From Bacteroidota bacterium (GTDB taxonomy: Bacteria; Bacteroidota; Bacteroidia; Cytophagales; Cyclobacteriaceae), in assembly GCA_023431285.1 (NCBI GenBank), contig JAEYXN010000120.1, positions 1-9,980 on the forward strand: a DNA stretch of 9,980 nucleotides. Reading direction: 5' to 3'. Under the pieces are notes generated by a model. That model was not told the origin of the DNA. It saw only the letters and a list, made by a program, of their open reading frames with translations, and made no database searches. The position numbers and the translations under genes were made by a program. Within the stretch, counting starts at the first letter, position 1. The number at the start of each line of letters is the position of its first letter. Below are positions 1 through 7,467 of this stretch, piece after piece.

Positions 1-171
1 GGTGCAGCGTTTCTGGGGTGCGGGATTTATGTCACATTGATCCTCGTAGCAGAGGCAAATGAGACACTTGCAGCGAGTATTTCAACTGCAACTGTTTTTA
101 TTTTCAGACTTTTGTCAGTGCGCTATAACTGGACGACAAAACCCATTGGTGGGGAGGAAGGAAAATCGTAG
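1..171 (+). CDS. C-terminal end of a TRIC/UPF0126-type trimeric intracellular cation channel family membrane protein (5' end outside window)
   Basis: Frame 1 is open from base 1 to a TAG at 169-171 and encodes 56 residues. The segment has a small-residue-rich hydrophobic stretch (GAAFLGCGIYVTLILVAEA), a second hydrophobic helix, and then the ending FRLLSVRYNWTTKP followed by a short polar tail. An arginine-rich RLLxxRYxW ending after the last helix is characteristic of the UPF0126/TRIC family, whose bacterial members are about 200-residue seven-helix membrane proteins. What I see fits the last two helices only. The family call is from memory of that C-terminal pattern and rests on a short piece, so another small polytopic membrane protein cannot be excluded. 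The next gene starts 25 bases downstream on the same strand, so co-transcription is plausible. Confidence 0.6.
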   Translation, partial: GAAFLGCGIYVTLILVAEANETLAASISTATVFIFRLLSVRYNWTTKPIGGEEGKS

Positions 172-196
172 TATTATTCACCTTAATCTTAAAGTA

Positions 197-649
197 ATGG
201 CTAAAAAGATTGCTCTTGGTTTTCTTGCTGTGCTTGTCATCATCCAGTTTTTCCGACCCGGGCGGAACATTTCCACAGAAATTATTACCGATCGCGACAT
301 CTCGAAAGTGCATGCTATGCCGGTCGATGTGCATAAGCTGCTGATCGCGAAATGTTACGATTGTCACAGCAACAACACCAACTATCCATGGTACGCGAAT
401 ATTCAGCCAGTAGCCTGGTGGTTAGCGGACCATGTGAACGAAGGAAAGGGTGAGTTGAATTTTTCGGAGTTTGCTTCTTACGAAAAGAAAAAAGCCGATC
501 ACAAACTTGAAGAGGTTGGAGAGGTTGTAGGGGACGAAACGATGCCTCTTGAATCTTATACGCTATTGCATCCTGAGACCAAAATCACCGCGGAAGATAA
601 GAAAGCGATTCTGGGGTGGCTGAACTCAATAGGAATTAAGCCGCATTAG
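197..649 (+). CDS. Haem-binding domain protein (Haem_bd family, single CxxCH, membrane-anchored)
   Basis: The product is 150 residues. The N-terminus (about residues 4-19) is one hydrophobic segment after two lysines, consistent with an uncleaved membrane anchor or signal peptide that places the rest in the periplasm. A c-type haem motif, CYDCH (Cys53, Cys56, His57), is followed by NNTNYPWYANIQPVAWWL, a pattern typical of the Haem_bd domain. A later MPLESY segment around Met117 could supply the distal haem ligand, and the C-terminus ends in the usual helix (AEDKKAILGWL). An in-frame ATG at 59 exists, but it would add 46 unrelated residues and overlap the upstream coding sequence. The ATG at 197 places the membrane segment at the start and clears the upstream gene, so I chose it. 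The Shine-Dalgarno sequence is weak, as is usual in Bacteroidota. The electron partner is unknown. Confidence 0.85.
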   Translation: MAKKIALGFLAVLVIIQFFRPGRNISTEIITDRDISKVHAMPVDVHKLLIAKCYDCHSNNTNYPWYANIQPVAWWLADHVNEGKGELNFSEFASYEKKKADHKLEEVGEVVGDETMPLESYTLLHPETKITAEDKKAILGWLNSIGIKPH

Positions 650-668
650 ATCACGTCAACAATCCCTA

Positions 669-2465
669 TTAATTAAACCTCACAAAATCCGGCGGACTGA
701 CGAACGTACCTGAATATTTTATTCGCACGTTAGTGGTGACTTTGAAGGCAAGAACGTCTACACCCGGAACAGTTTTCGGATAGTAGAACGCACGGAATTC
801 AATCGTACCAAAGATCAGGTTTTCATTTCTGATCCGGATACCCCCAGTGGTTCCCCAGAAGAAAGTGCCTTCAGATCCCATTGGGATTTTCTGTTTGAGG
901 TAAGCGCCTTCAAGGGAAAGGAAAGGCGCGAACCTGAATCCCACAAACTGCAACGGAGTAAATACTGTGGTTTCTGTACGCAAGGAAAAACGCTGGAAGC
1001 CGAAAAGACTATCGGCACCAAATCCACGAAGTTCATTATTCAAAGTTAAGAGCTCACGCACACGGTTGTTGAATGCCCGCGCGTAACCACCACCCAACTG
1101 ATGACGGATTTTCGATTTCTTGATATCGTAAAGTTTCGAGTAGAACTGACCTCTCACGAACATGACGCCGTCTTCAGTCTGGTCGCCGTTAAAGAAAGTC
1201 CCCGCTCCCGCTTCAATGTCATAAAATCTTCCACTTGGACGAACGATCCTTTTGATCGCGCTCATGCCGGCGTAAAACCGTTTCTGTCCAATGTCTTCAG
1301 ACCAGCCTCCTGTGAACGTGATCGTCTGGCCGTAAGGAATATCTTCCGTTCTCCCAAACCCGTACACATAATTTGTCTTATAGAAGTTCTGATTGTAAAA
1401 GATCACTTCTCCAAGCAGAAAACGATTATTGTTGTAGATCAGTCTTGACCGTTGAAACTCCTGGTCCGGTTGTCGTGAGAAACGTTGTTGATGATACCTG
1501 AGCGCAACGAAATGCCTGCTTCTGTCATTCATATTTGTCGAGGTGCCGATGTTGTATCCGACCCAATAATCCTGAGCGTTGTAGTGATATCGTCGGAACA
1601 AAGAATCGGCTCCATTAAAGACATTCTGCGACCAGTTGCTACTGAGTTCGACCTCGCCGGCGAAGCGCGAATAGGGAGACACCAGTGGACGCGATAACCT
1701 GAAGAAGTAAGCATACTCATTTTCTTCACCAAGGCTTCGGCCGTTGTTGAGTTCGGTATAACCTACGGCGAGGTTGACCAGCGATCCACCGAGACTCGAT
1801 CTGGAGAACCGGAATTCTTTCCCGACGAGGGGATCACGCTCGCGATCGAAAAGAAAATCACCTTGCAATCGCTGACCAAGGCCCATGAGGTTCGCGTCAT
1901 AAATTCCTACGGCAAAACGATCGACTCCACGAACGCGTGCACGGGCGCCCAAACTGAATACGTCACGGGTTATCACCTCAACGTCGACGGAGTCGGAGGA
2001 GCCGTTTATTGGGATTACACGAATCTTGCTGTCGAGGATAAAGTCCAGATCCCGGATGTAGCGTTCATTGTCCGCGAGCTTGTAAGGGTTAAGCGGACGG
2101 TTCTCACGGAAGAACAAGTTATTTCGGATTACAACGGAACGAGTATCCTTGTGAAGCTTGTCCGCAATTTTGGTAACTGTATTTCGGAAACTGCGGGTGG
2201 TGTCGTAGATCGATCTCTCGAAAGAGATTCGCCGTATATAGATCTTCCGGATAATTTTTCCCTGATGGCGCATGAAGGGATCTTCACTCTTCACGTTCGC
2301 CTTGCCCTGACCGAAGGATGGTTTCCGGGTAACCGCATCCATCAATTCCCTCCCAACCCGAGAGTCGAGGATCTTTACTTTGGCAGTGTCTTTCTCCTGG
2401 GCTGTGGACACCAGGGGGAAGGCTGGCAAGAGAAGGATGAAAAGAATAAAGGATCTGAAGCGCAT
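669..2465 (-). CDS. BamA/TamA-like outer-membrane beta-barrel protein with one recognisable POTRA-like domain
   Basis: The product is 598 residues. It has a signal peptide (about residues 1-22, hydrophobic core FILFILLLPAF, cleavage near STAQ). A linker follows, and then a POTRA-like unit at about residues 70-165: strand IRKIYIRRI, the helical stretch NPYKLADNERYIRDL, and strands ending in VDVEVITRDVFSLG. From about residue 170 to the end the sequence alternates polar and hydrophobic residues, with many aromatic and Gly turns, as expected for an Omp85-type beta-barrel. The length suits the short Bacteroidota members of this superfamily and is too short for a canonical five-POTRA BamA. The cargo is unknown; assembly or translocation of outer-membrane proteins or lipids is inferred from the superfamily. 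It lies 94 bases downstream of nfu on the same strand and converges on the haem-protein gene with a 19-base gap. An upstream AGAGG lies about 10 bases before the ATG. Confidence 0.8.
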   Translation of the reverse strand: MRFRSFILFILLLPAFPLVSTAQEKDTAKVKILDSRVGRELMDAVTRKPSFGQGKANVKSEDPFMRHQGKIIRKIYIRRISFERSIYDTTRSFRNTVTKIADKLHKDTRSVVIRNNLFFRENRPLNPYKLADNERYIRDLDFILDSKIRVIPINGSSDSVDVEVITRDVFSLGARARVRGVDRFAVGIYDANLMGLGQRLQGDFLFDRERDPLVGKEFRFSRSSLGGSLVNLAVGYTELNNGRSLGEENEYAYFFRLSRPLVSPYSRFAGEVELSSNWSQNVFNGADSLFRRYHYNAQDYWVGYNIGTSTNMNDRSRHFVALRYHQQRFSRQPDQEFQRSRLIYNNNRFLLGEVIFYNQNFYKTNYVYGFGRTEDIPYGQTITFTGGWSEDIGQKRFYAGMSAIKRIVRPSGRFYDIEAGAGTFFNGDQTEDGVMFVRGQFYSKLYDIKKSKIRHQLGGGYARAFNNRVRELLTLNNELRGFGADSLFGFQRFSLRTETTVFTPLQFVGFRFAPFLSLEGAYLKQKIPMGSEGTFFWGTTGGIRIRNENLIFGTIEFRAFYYPKTVPGVDVLAFKVTTNVRIKYSGTFVSPPDFVRFN

Positions 2466-2494
2466 GGAGTATCAGCCTCTGTTGCCGTAAGAGG

Positions 2495-2528
2495 TAAAGA
2501 TAAAAAACTGCTGCCAGCGTTCAGCAAA
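2495..2528 (-). promoter_or_regulatory. Possible Bacteroidota-type promoter for the BamA-like gene
   Basis: Read on the minus strand there is a TTTG (2528-2525), 22 bases, then TATCTTTA (2502-2495). This matches seven of eight positions of the TAnnTTTG -7 element, and the spacing is within the range described for Flavobacterium-type promoters. It would give a leader of roughly 20 bases. If active, the barrel gene can be transcribed apart from nfu. This is pattern matching only. Confidence 0.3.
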
Positions 2529-2559
2529 AGAAAGATTATGTCCGGAAAATATGCAGCGG

Positions 2560-3138
2560 TCAGGCCAGCGCCTCAACGGACTTTACTTCGCCGGGCATCA
2601 TGCGGGTAAACAGGTTCTCAATTCCTGCTTTTAGAGTGATCATGGAGGAAGGACATCCACTGCAGGAACCCTGAAGCTTCACCTTCACAATTCCATCCTG
2701 AAAGGAATGGTACGTAATGGCGCCGCCGTCCTGCTCCACTGCCGGGCGTATATACTCTTCAAGGATGGCCTTAATCTTCTTGACGGTTTCTGTGTCGTCT
2801 TCAGCAGATGCGGGTTCCGGCTCATTCACCTCAATGACGAATTTCCCACCTTCCAAGAATTCCCGAATATGGTTCTTAATCGTATTCTGAATCTCCAGCC
2901 ATTCGACATCGCCTTTCTTCGTCACCGTCACAAAATTGCTGGCAAAGAAGACCCGATCGACAAATTCGTATTGGAACAACTCTGCTGCAAGCGGAGAGAT
3001 GTCTGTGCTTTCTGCGTCGGGGAAGTCAAAACTTAATCCCTCGGGTACCAGCATTTCGTTGATGACGAACTTCAGGGAATTGGGATTAGGATTTGACTCC
3101 AGATAGATATGTACGTTTTTAGGAACTTGCTTAAGCAT
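2560..3138 (-). CDS. nfu: NifU-like iron-sulfur cluster scaffold/carrier protein (Nfu)
   Basis: The product is 192 residues in two parts. Residues 8-95 match the Nfu/NifU N-terminal domain (hallmark ESNPNPNSLKFV near the start; FQYEFVDRVFFASNFVTVTK at 55-74). A short acidic linker (about 104-116) is followed by the NifU C-terminal domain, with EEYIRPAVEQDGGAI at 127-141 and the cluster-binding CSGC motif (Cys159, Cys162) in VKLQGSCSGCP. Nfu dimers hold a 4Fe-4S cluster between the paired CxxC motifs and pass it to client enzymes in the cytoplasm. Both domains and both cysteines are intact. The gene is divergent from the symporter gene and has its own -7 element just upstream. QueG, encoded about 5 kb away, is the kind of Fe-S protein Nfu could serve, but nothing in the sequence links them directly. 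Confidence 0.95.
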   Translation of the reverse strand: MLKQVPKNVHIYLESNPNPNSLKFVINEMLVPEGLSFDFPDAESTDISPLAAELFQYEFVDRVFFASNFVTVTKKGDVEWLEIQNTIKNHIREFLEGGKFVIEVNEPEPASAEDDTETVKKIKAILEEYIRPAVEQDGGAITYHSFQDGIVKVKLQGSCSGCPSSMITLKAGIENLFTRMMPGEVKSVEALA

Positions 3139-3182
3139 ACTGCAATAAATTATGACGTCTGCTGACGGTGTTCATTACCCAA

Positions 3183-3190
3183 CAAAGTTA
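3183..3190 (-). promoter_or_regulatory. Promoter -7 element for nfu
   Basis: On the minus strand the eight bases read TAACTTTG, an exact match to the Bacteroidota -7 consensus TAnnTTTG. The element lies 44 bases before the nfu ATG, which would give a leader of roughly 35-40 bases. I do not see a clear TTTG -33 box at the expected distance, so the element could be weak or partly coincidental. Confidence 0.45.
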
Positions 3191-3222
3191 AGGAATTATA
3201 GTTCCCTGATTGCTGCGGGCGC

Positions 3223-3252
3223 TTGTAATTGGAATAGGATTCCGTACTTTTT
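3223..3252 (+). promoter_or_regulatory. Possible Bacteroidota-type promoter for the symporter gene
   Basis: A TTG (3223-3225) is followed after 19 bases by TACTTTTT (3245-3252), seven of eight matches to TAnnTTTG. The expected start of transcription would be near 3259, leaving a leader of about 35 bases before the TTG start at 3295. It lies beside the divergent nfu -7 element without overlapping it. Confidence 0.35.
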
Positions 3253-3294
3253 CTATATTGCCGGCACATTTTAATACACCTAAACTGTAAAGAT

Positions 3295-4668
3295 TTGGCT
3301 CTACGACGAATCGGTTTTATAATTCTTGTTCTTCTTTCGATTGCAACGATCATTCACCTTGTCCACTTCTATATGGGAGCCGGTTTCCCGGAGTACCTCC
3401 TGATAGGAAGCCGATGGATAACCGTCCTGTTCATCATTTTTTTTGCGTTCCGGAAAAAATCTCTCACTACCTGGATACTTGTCAGTATGCTGATAGGAAT
3501 CGAGATCGGACTTAACTGGCCAGAGTTCGCGCAGAATCTTTCAGTGTTAAGCAAGCTCTTCCTCCGATTGATTAAAACCATCATTGCTCCTATTCTTTTC
3601 GCAACGCTCGTAGTTGGAATTGCAGGGCATTCAAACATCAAGCAGGTGGGGCGCATGGGGTGGAAATCCATTCTTTATTTCGAAGTGGTAACTACAATTG
3701 CCCTTGTTATCGGCCTCATTGCGATAAACATTACCAAAGCGGGAGAAGGGATCGTTCTACCAGCGGGATTCAAGGAAGACCTTCCTGAAGCCAAGGCTCA
3801 ATCTTGGGAAGAAGTTGTTCTTCACATCTTCCCTGAAAACATAATCAAGTCGATCTATCACGGCGACGTACTTCCTATTGTAGTATTCAGTGTGATCTTC
3901 GGCATTTCCCTGGCACTTCTTCCTGAGGAGAAAAAGAAACCAATTCTCTCTTTCACGGAAAGCCTTGCGGAAACGATGTTCAAGTTCACGAACATCATCA
4001 TGCATTTCGCTCCCTTCGGAGTGGGTGCTGCGATCGCCGTAACGGTAGGGCACCTGGGAATCGATATCCTAGCGTCGCTACTAAAATTATTGTTCACACT
4101 ATACGGCGCCCTTCTGGCGTTTCTTTTCGGAGTTCTTCTACCGATTGCGCTTGCTGTGAAAGTCCCGATCAAGAAATTTTTCCGGGCGATTTCAGAACCT
4201 GTCTCTATCGCATTCGCGACTACCAGCTCCGAATCTGCGCTTCCAAAAGCGATGGAGAACATGGAGAAGCTGGGGGTGCCACGCAAGATCGTCTCCTTCG
4301 TGCTACCCACGGGCTATACGTTCAACCTTGATGGAAGTACGCTTTATCTTTCACTTGCTGCAATATTTGTCGCGCAGGCAGCAAACATCGATCTGTCCAT
4401 CGGAGACCAGTTTCTCATTGTGCTTACACTGATGCTAACAAGCAAGGGAGTCGCCGGTGTGCCGCGCGCCACTCTCGTCATCCTCCTTGGAACTGCAGCC
4501 TCATTCGGACTCCCGCTTTGGCCGATCATGGCGATACTGGGTATCGATGAATTAATGGATATGGCCCGCACTTCTGTGAATGTCATTGGCAATTGTCTGG
4601 CGACAATCATAATAGCGAAGTGGGAAGGCGAATATGTGGAACCTTCTTTCGAACCTGATTTCGATTAA
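3295..4668 (+). CDS. Dicarboxylate/amino acid:cation symporter (DAACS family, DctA/GltP-like)
   Basis: The product is 457 residues and polytopic. The family hallmarks are present: hairpin HP1 with TTSSESALP (309-317), TM7 with FNLDGS (343-348), the HP2 tip SKGVAGVPRA (383-392), and TM8 with GIDELMDMARTSVNVIGN (416-433). By alignment to GltPh from memory, the substrate-site residues Asp (D422), Arg (R425) and Asn (N429) are kept. The position of the Na1-site Asp in the TGD motif is Asn433, and NMDGT is NLDGS. These variants recall the proton-coupled DctA/GltP branch rather than sodium-coupled members. The usual family start aligns near residue 54, so about 53 extra residues precede it with two hydrophobic segments (5-25 and about 40-52). 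The start is TTG, since no upstream ATG is in frame. The first ATG (Met27) would remove the first extra segment. The substrate is unproven: C4-dicarboxylate, glutamate or aspartate. Confidence 0.9.
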   Translation: MALRRIGFIILVLLSIATIIHLVHFYMGAGFPEYLLIGSRWITVLFIIFFAFRKKSLTTWILVSMLIGIEIGLNWPEFAQNLSVLSKLFLRLIKTIIAPILFATLVVGIAGHSNIKQVGRMGWKSILYFEVVTTIALVIGLIAINITKAGEGIVLPAGFKEDLPEAKAQSWEEVVLHIFPENIIKSIYHGDVLPIVVFSVIFGISLALLPEEKKKPILSFTESLAETMFKFTNIIMHFAPFGVGAAIAVTVGHLGIDILASLLKLLFTLYGALLAFLFGVLLPIALAVKVPIKKFFRAISEPVSIAFATTSSESALPKAMENMEKLGVPRKIVSFVLPTGYTFNLDGSTLYLSLAAIFVAQAANIDLSIGDQFLIVLTLMLTSKGVAGVPRATLVILLGTAASFGLPLWPIMAILGIDELMDMARTSVNVIGNCLATIIIAKWEGEYVEPSFEPDFD

Positions 4669-4670
4669 GA

Positions 4671-5747
4671 TTACTGTAACCGGGACATTCTGCTTCTTAG
4701 CAGGAAGTCCGCCAGAACCAATGCACCCATTGCTTCCACGATTGGAACTGCCCGGGGTAAAACACAGGGATCGTGACGTCCTTTTCCGGAAACGACAGTA
4801 TCATTTCCGTCCTTGTCCACAGAAGGCTGATCTTTCATGATCGTGGCGACGGGTTTAAACGCGACATTGAAGTAGATGTCCTCCCCATTAGAAATTCCAC
4901 CCTGAACGCCACCAGAGTGATTTGTTCTTGTACGAATGCGCGCGCCATCGTTGTAGAACTCGTCATTGTGCTGCGAACCCCTCAAATGGATACCCTCAAA
5001 GCCACTTCCGTATTCAAAACCTTTGACGGCATTAATGCTTAGCATCGCTTTTCCAAGTTCTGCGTGCAGCTTATCAAAAACCGGTTCTCCTAAACCGACC
5101 GGAGTGTTGCGAATAACACATGTAACAATGCCTCCAATCGTATCCCTGTCCAGACGAACTTCATCAATCAAATCAATCATCTTTTGAGCTGTTTCAGCAT
5201 GAGGACAACGGACGATATTTGATTCAGTAAGGGATAGGTCAAGCGAGGTGTAATGAGGAGCACGGATATCGCCTACCTGAGAGACGTAAGCCTGAACAGA
5301 AATTCCATATTTTTCAAGCAACGCTTTGGCTACTGCGCCGGCAGCCACGCGCGCGGCGGTTTCGCGGGCGGAGCTGCGACCCCCGCCACGATAATCGCGC
5401 ACCCCATATTTGGTCTCGTAGGTGTAATCGGCATGCGATGGCCGGAATGTTTCGGCTATATGGGAATAATCCTTACTGCGTTGGTCTTCATTTCTGATCA
5501 GCATGCCGATCGGTGTACCGGTGCTTTTTCCTTCGAAAACGCCGCTGAGTATTTCAACAACGTCGCCTTCTTTGCGCTGCGTGGTGATTCGTGACTGGCC
5601 CGGCTTACGACGATCCAGTTCCTGCTGAATGAATTCGGGATCTATATCTAATCCAGCAGGACATCCATCGATGGTAACACCCAGCGCTGGACCGTGCGAT
5701 TCGCCAAATGTTGTGATCCTGAAAATTTTTCCAAAAGAATTACCCAT
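4671..5747 (-). CDS. aroC: Chorismate synthase
   Basis: The product is 358 residues, normal for the bacterial enzyme. It converts 5-enolpyruvylshikimate-3-phosphate to chorismate, the last common step of aromatic biosynthesis, in the cytoplasm with reduced FMN. All three family signatures are visible: FGESHGPALG (14-23, with His18), GGGRSSARETAARVAAG (121-137), and RTNHSGGVQGGISNGEDI (274-291). The conserved RPSHAD (102-107, His105) and the C-terminal GRHDPCVLPRAVPIVEAMGAL (323-343) are also intact. It starts 66 bases after the end of batD on the same strand, so it could be read from an upstream transcript. I see no clear promoter in the gap beyond a partial -7-like TTAATTTG. Its stop codon is two bases from that of the convergent symporter gene, leaving no room for a terminator between them. 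Confidence 0.98.
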   Translation of the reverse strand: MGNSFGKIFRITTFGESHGPALGVTIDGCPAGLDIDPEFIQQELDRRKPGQSRITTQRKEGDVVEILSGVFEGKSTGTPIGMLIRNEDQRSKDYSHIAETFRPSHADYTYETKYGVRDYRGGGRSSARETAARVAAGAVAKALLEKYGISVQAYVSQVGDIRAPHYTSLDLSLTESNIVRCPHAETAQKMIDLIDEVRLDRDTIGGIVTCVIRNTPVGLGEPVFDKLHAELGKAMLSINAVKGFEYGSGFEGIHLRGSQHNDEFYNDGARIRTRTNHSGGVQGGISNGEDIYFNVAFKPVATIMKDQPSVDKDGNDTVVSGKGRHDPCVLPRAVPIVEAMGALVLADFLLRSRMSRLQ

Positions 5748-5813
5748 ACCGTTGGTCTAAAGGGCAGCAAATTAACTCAGAAAGGGGAATTATCCAGAAG
5801 TGAAGAAATTAAC

Positions 5814-7244
5814 CTATTTCCTGAACAGCAGAACGGCGGATGTTCCCACCATCGCGATAATAAAGCCCTGAAACACCCACTTCATCCAGTTTCTGTTCTC
5901 GATGGGTCGCAGGGTATTATCCGCCACAGAAGCGCCATCATAGAAATTTCCGGGATCATAAGATTCGATGGCCTGATTCTTCTTGCTTTCGCCGGTTATG
6001 CGGAGTTTAACATTCGACGATAGCGTGTCATACGCTTTCCTCGTGGGGCTGAAATATACCCATTGGAAATAATCTCCCAGATTGTATTCTCCGGGTTCTC
6101 CCGGGATTAGAAAATAACGGAACGACTTGGTGCCGGATATACGATGTGCGCCCTTAGACAACTCCTGGCGAACATTAGGGTCGTAAATTTCGAACACATC
6201 GTCTTTCCGTGTGGATGGCTTCGGCAGCGATGCGATATTACCTTCTCCGGAAATATTAAACTCGTAAGCTGTGCTTTCGCCGGTAGTGATTTCAGTTCTG
6301 GCAATCTTCTCGGAGAGTCGGTAGTCTCCTACCGCGACACTGTTTTTCAGAGGGTGTGGCGGGAGCTCTTTTACGATGACCGTTTTCGGTTTACTTGTAA
6401 ATGTCTTAAATCCTTCGCGGGTATTCGGACTGAAGAACGACGGCCTTCTTGCGACTTTGAGCTTCAGCATTTCGAGACTCACCGCCGGGAATTTGATTGG
6501 ATCGGTATTGAAAGGGAAGAACATTGCTTCATAGATCTTGAATCTTATATAAACTTTCCCATCTATTGTTACGCGTTCACCCTCGATGTCCTCGATGTTA
6601 AAATTCTCTTCCCAACAGTTTGTAGGCTTAAGCTTTTTTAGGATGTCGGTAAGTTGTCTGCTGACATCGTAGAAATTAAGGATTGCTCTGTTGCTTTCAG
6701 CGCGATAGAATGCGAGAGAGGCGTTAACACCTTCCCCGACATACACCTCTGACTTATCGGTAGTCACTGCGAGGAAAGCGTCATCCTCCACTTCTACATA
6801 TTCAGGTTCATCATTACCAAAAAAATCATCCGGGTTTGTCTGTGGGAATTGAGCATTCGGTTGCTGCGGTTTTCCCGAGAGTTGTTTTACCGTTACCTTT
6901 TTTCCGGGGACACGAATTGTTTTGTCGTTAACAGTGATTGAGAAGGATGGAACATTGATTACCCCGCGGGCATCTGCGGAATAGTACATGATGCGGCTTT
7001 GAAATGAAGTGACCCGGCCATTGATCATGCTTGTACTGGAACGATGAGATTCATCGCGTTTTCGCATGCCGGGTATGTCGGGAAACTTGCCGTATGACCG
7101 GAGCTGACCATTGTGAACGGTAATAATTATTGGCCACAACTGATTTTCTCCGATTTCATCCGGACCGAGGGAAACCTCGATCTTCTGGGCGGCGGCCCCA
7201 AAGAATGCTGCTACAAGAAGGAAGACGGACAAGAGTAATTTCAT
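5814..7244 (-). CDS. batD: BatD-like protein (aerotolerance-operon family)
   Basis: The product is 476 residues from the chosen ATG. It has a signal peptide (MKLLLSVFLLVAAFFGAAAQ), Ig-like/beta-rich extracytoplasmic domains, and a single C-terminal membrane helix (about 455-473) ending just four residues later in LFRK. BatD features include the first domain with STSMINGRVTSFQSRIMYYS and GVINVPSFSITVNDKTI, a middle VYVGEGVNASLAFY segment, and a late module TEITTGESTAYEFNISGEGN then FEIYDPN and RYFLIPGEPGEYNL. An ATG 15 codons upstream (7289) would put a non-hydrophobic Cys-containing stretch before the signal peptide, so I prefer 7244. In Bacteroidota, BatD usually lies with moxR, batA, batB, batC or batE. 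None is in this window, and the next gene downstream is aroC. The role is inferred to be in the periplasm, in stress tolerance or in a MoxR/VWA-type assembly. Confidence 0.85.
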   Translation of the reverse strand: MKLLLSVFLLVAAFFGAAAQKIEVSLGPDEIGENQLWPIIITVHNGQLRSYGKFPDIPGMRKRDESHRSSTSMINGRVTSFQSRIMYYSADARGVINVPSFSITVNDKTIRVPGKKVTVKQLSGKPQQPNAQFPQTNPDDFFGNDEPEYVEVEDDAFLAVTTDKSEVYVGEGVNASLAFYRAESNRAILNFYDVSRQLTDILKKLKPTNCWEENFNIEDIEGERVTIDGKVYIRFKIYEAMFFPFNTDPIKFPAVSLEMLKLKVARRPSFFSPNTREGFKTFTSKPKTVIVKELPPHPLKNSVAVGDYRLSEKIARTEITTGESTAYEFNISGEGNIASLPKPSTRKDDVFEIYDPNVRQELSKGAHRISGTKSFRYFLIPGEPGEYNLGDYFQWVYFSPTRKAYDTLSSNVKLRITGESKKNQAIESYDPGNFYDGASVADNTLRPIENRNWMKWVFQGFIIAMVGTSAVLLFRK

Positions 7245-7372
7245 AATCCAACAACGCGATGTCAATGTACAAAACTCCTTAACGACCATTAAATTTTAAT
7301 CCAGCTCCGGTTTCTTGGATATGAAGAAAGGTGAATAGGCCGCCAAGTCGCCGGGCTGGTCGCTAATTTGAG

Positions 7373-7403
7373 TTGAAAGTTTTTTGAACTTCTTTTACAT
7401 TCG
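7373..7403 (+). promoter_or_regulatory. Possible promoter for the 61-residue protein gene
   Basis: TTG (7373-7375) is followed after 20 bases by TACATTCG (7396-7403), seven of eight matches to the TAnnTTTG element. Transcription would begin near 7410, giving a leader of nearly 60 bases that contains the palindrome at 7421-7432. The remaining 223-base batD-facing intergenic region (7245-7467) holds no other gene I can support. Only weak -7-like matches for batD are visible on the minus strand. Confidence 0.35.
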
Positions 7404-7420
7404 TAAACAATTTTATACCT

Positions 7421-7432
7421 TAACAATTGTTA
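7421..7432. promoter_or_regulatory. Perfect 12-bp palindrome, candidate operator
   Basis: TAACAATTGTTA is a perfect palindrome without a spacer, so it suits binding of a dimeric protein to DNA better than an RNA hairpin. It lies about 10-20 bases downstream of the predicted transcription start and 35 bases before the ATG at 7468, where a repressor could act. An A+T-rich 12-mer palindrome can occur by chance, so the function is a guess. Confidence 0.3.
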
Positions 7433-7467
7433 GGTTAATAAACCCTATTTTTTAACGATTGCTCAAC

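Noticed and set aside
59..196. Upstream ATG start for the haem-binding protein
   Set aside because: It adds 46 residues unlike the family, overlaps the end of the upstream membrane-protein gene, and buries the membrane anchor in the middle.
1863..2609. 248-residue open frame on the plus strand
   Set aside because: It lies entirely antisense to the barrel gene and the end of nfu, has no recognisable domain, and the minus-strand frames carry clear family motifs.
3858..4310. 150-residue minus-strand frame inside the symporter gene
   Set aside because: It is antisense to conserved transporter helices and has no recognisable features.
7245..7289. Upstream ATG start for BatD
   Set aside because: It would place 15 polar and Cys-containing residues before a well-formed signal peptide. 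A GGAG lies inside this stretch, not before the preferred ATG, but signal-peptide position outweighs it.
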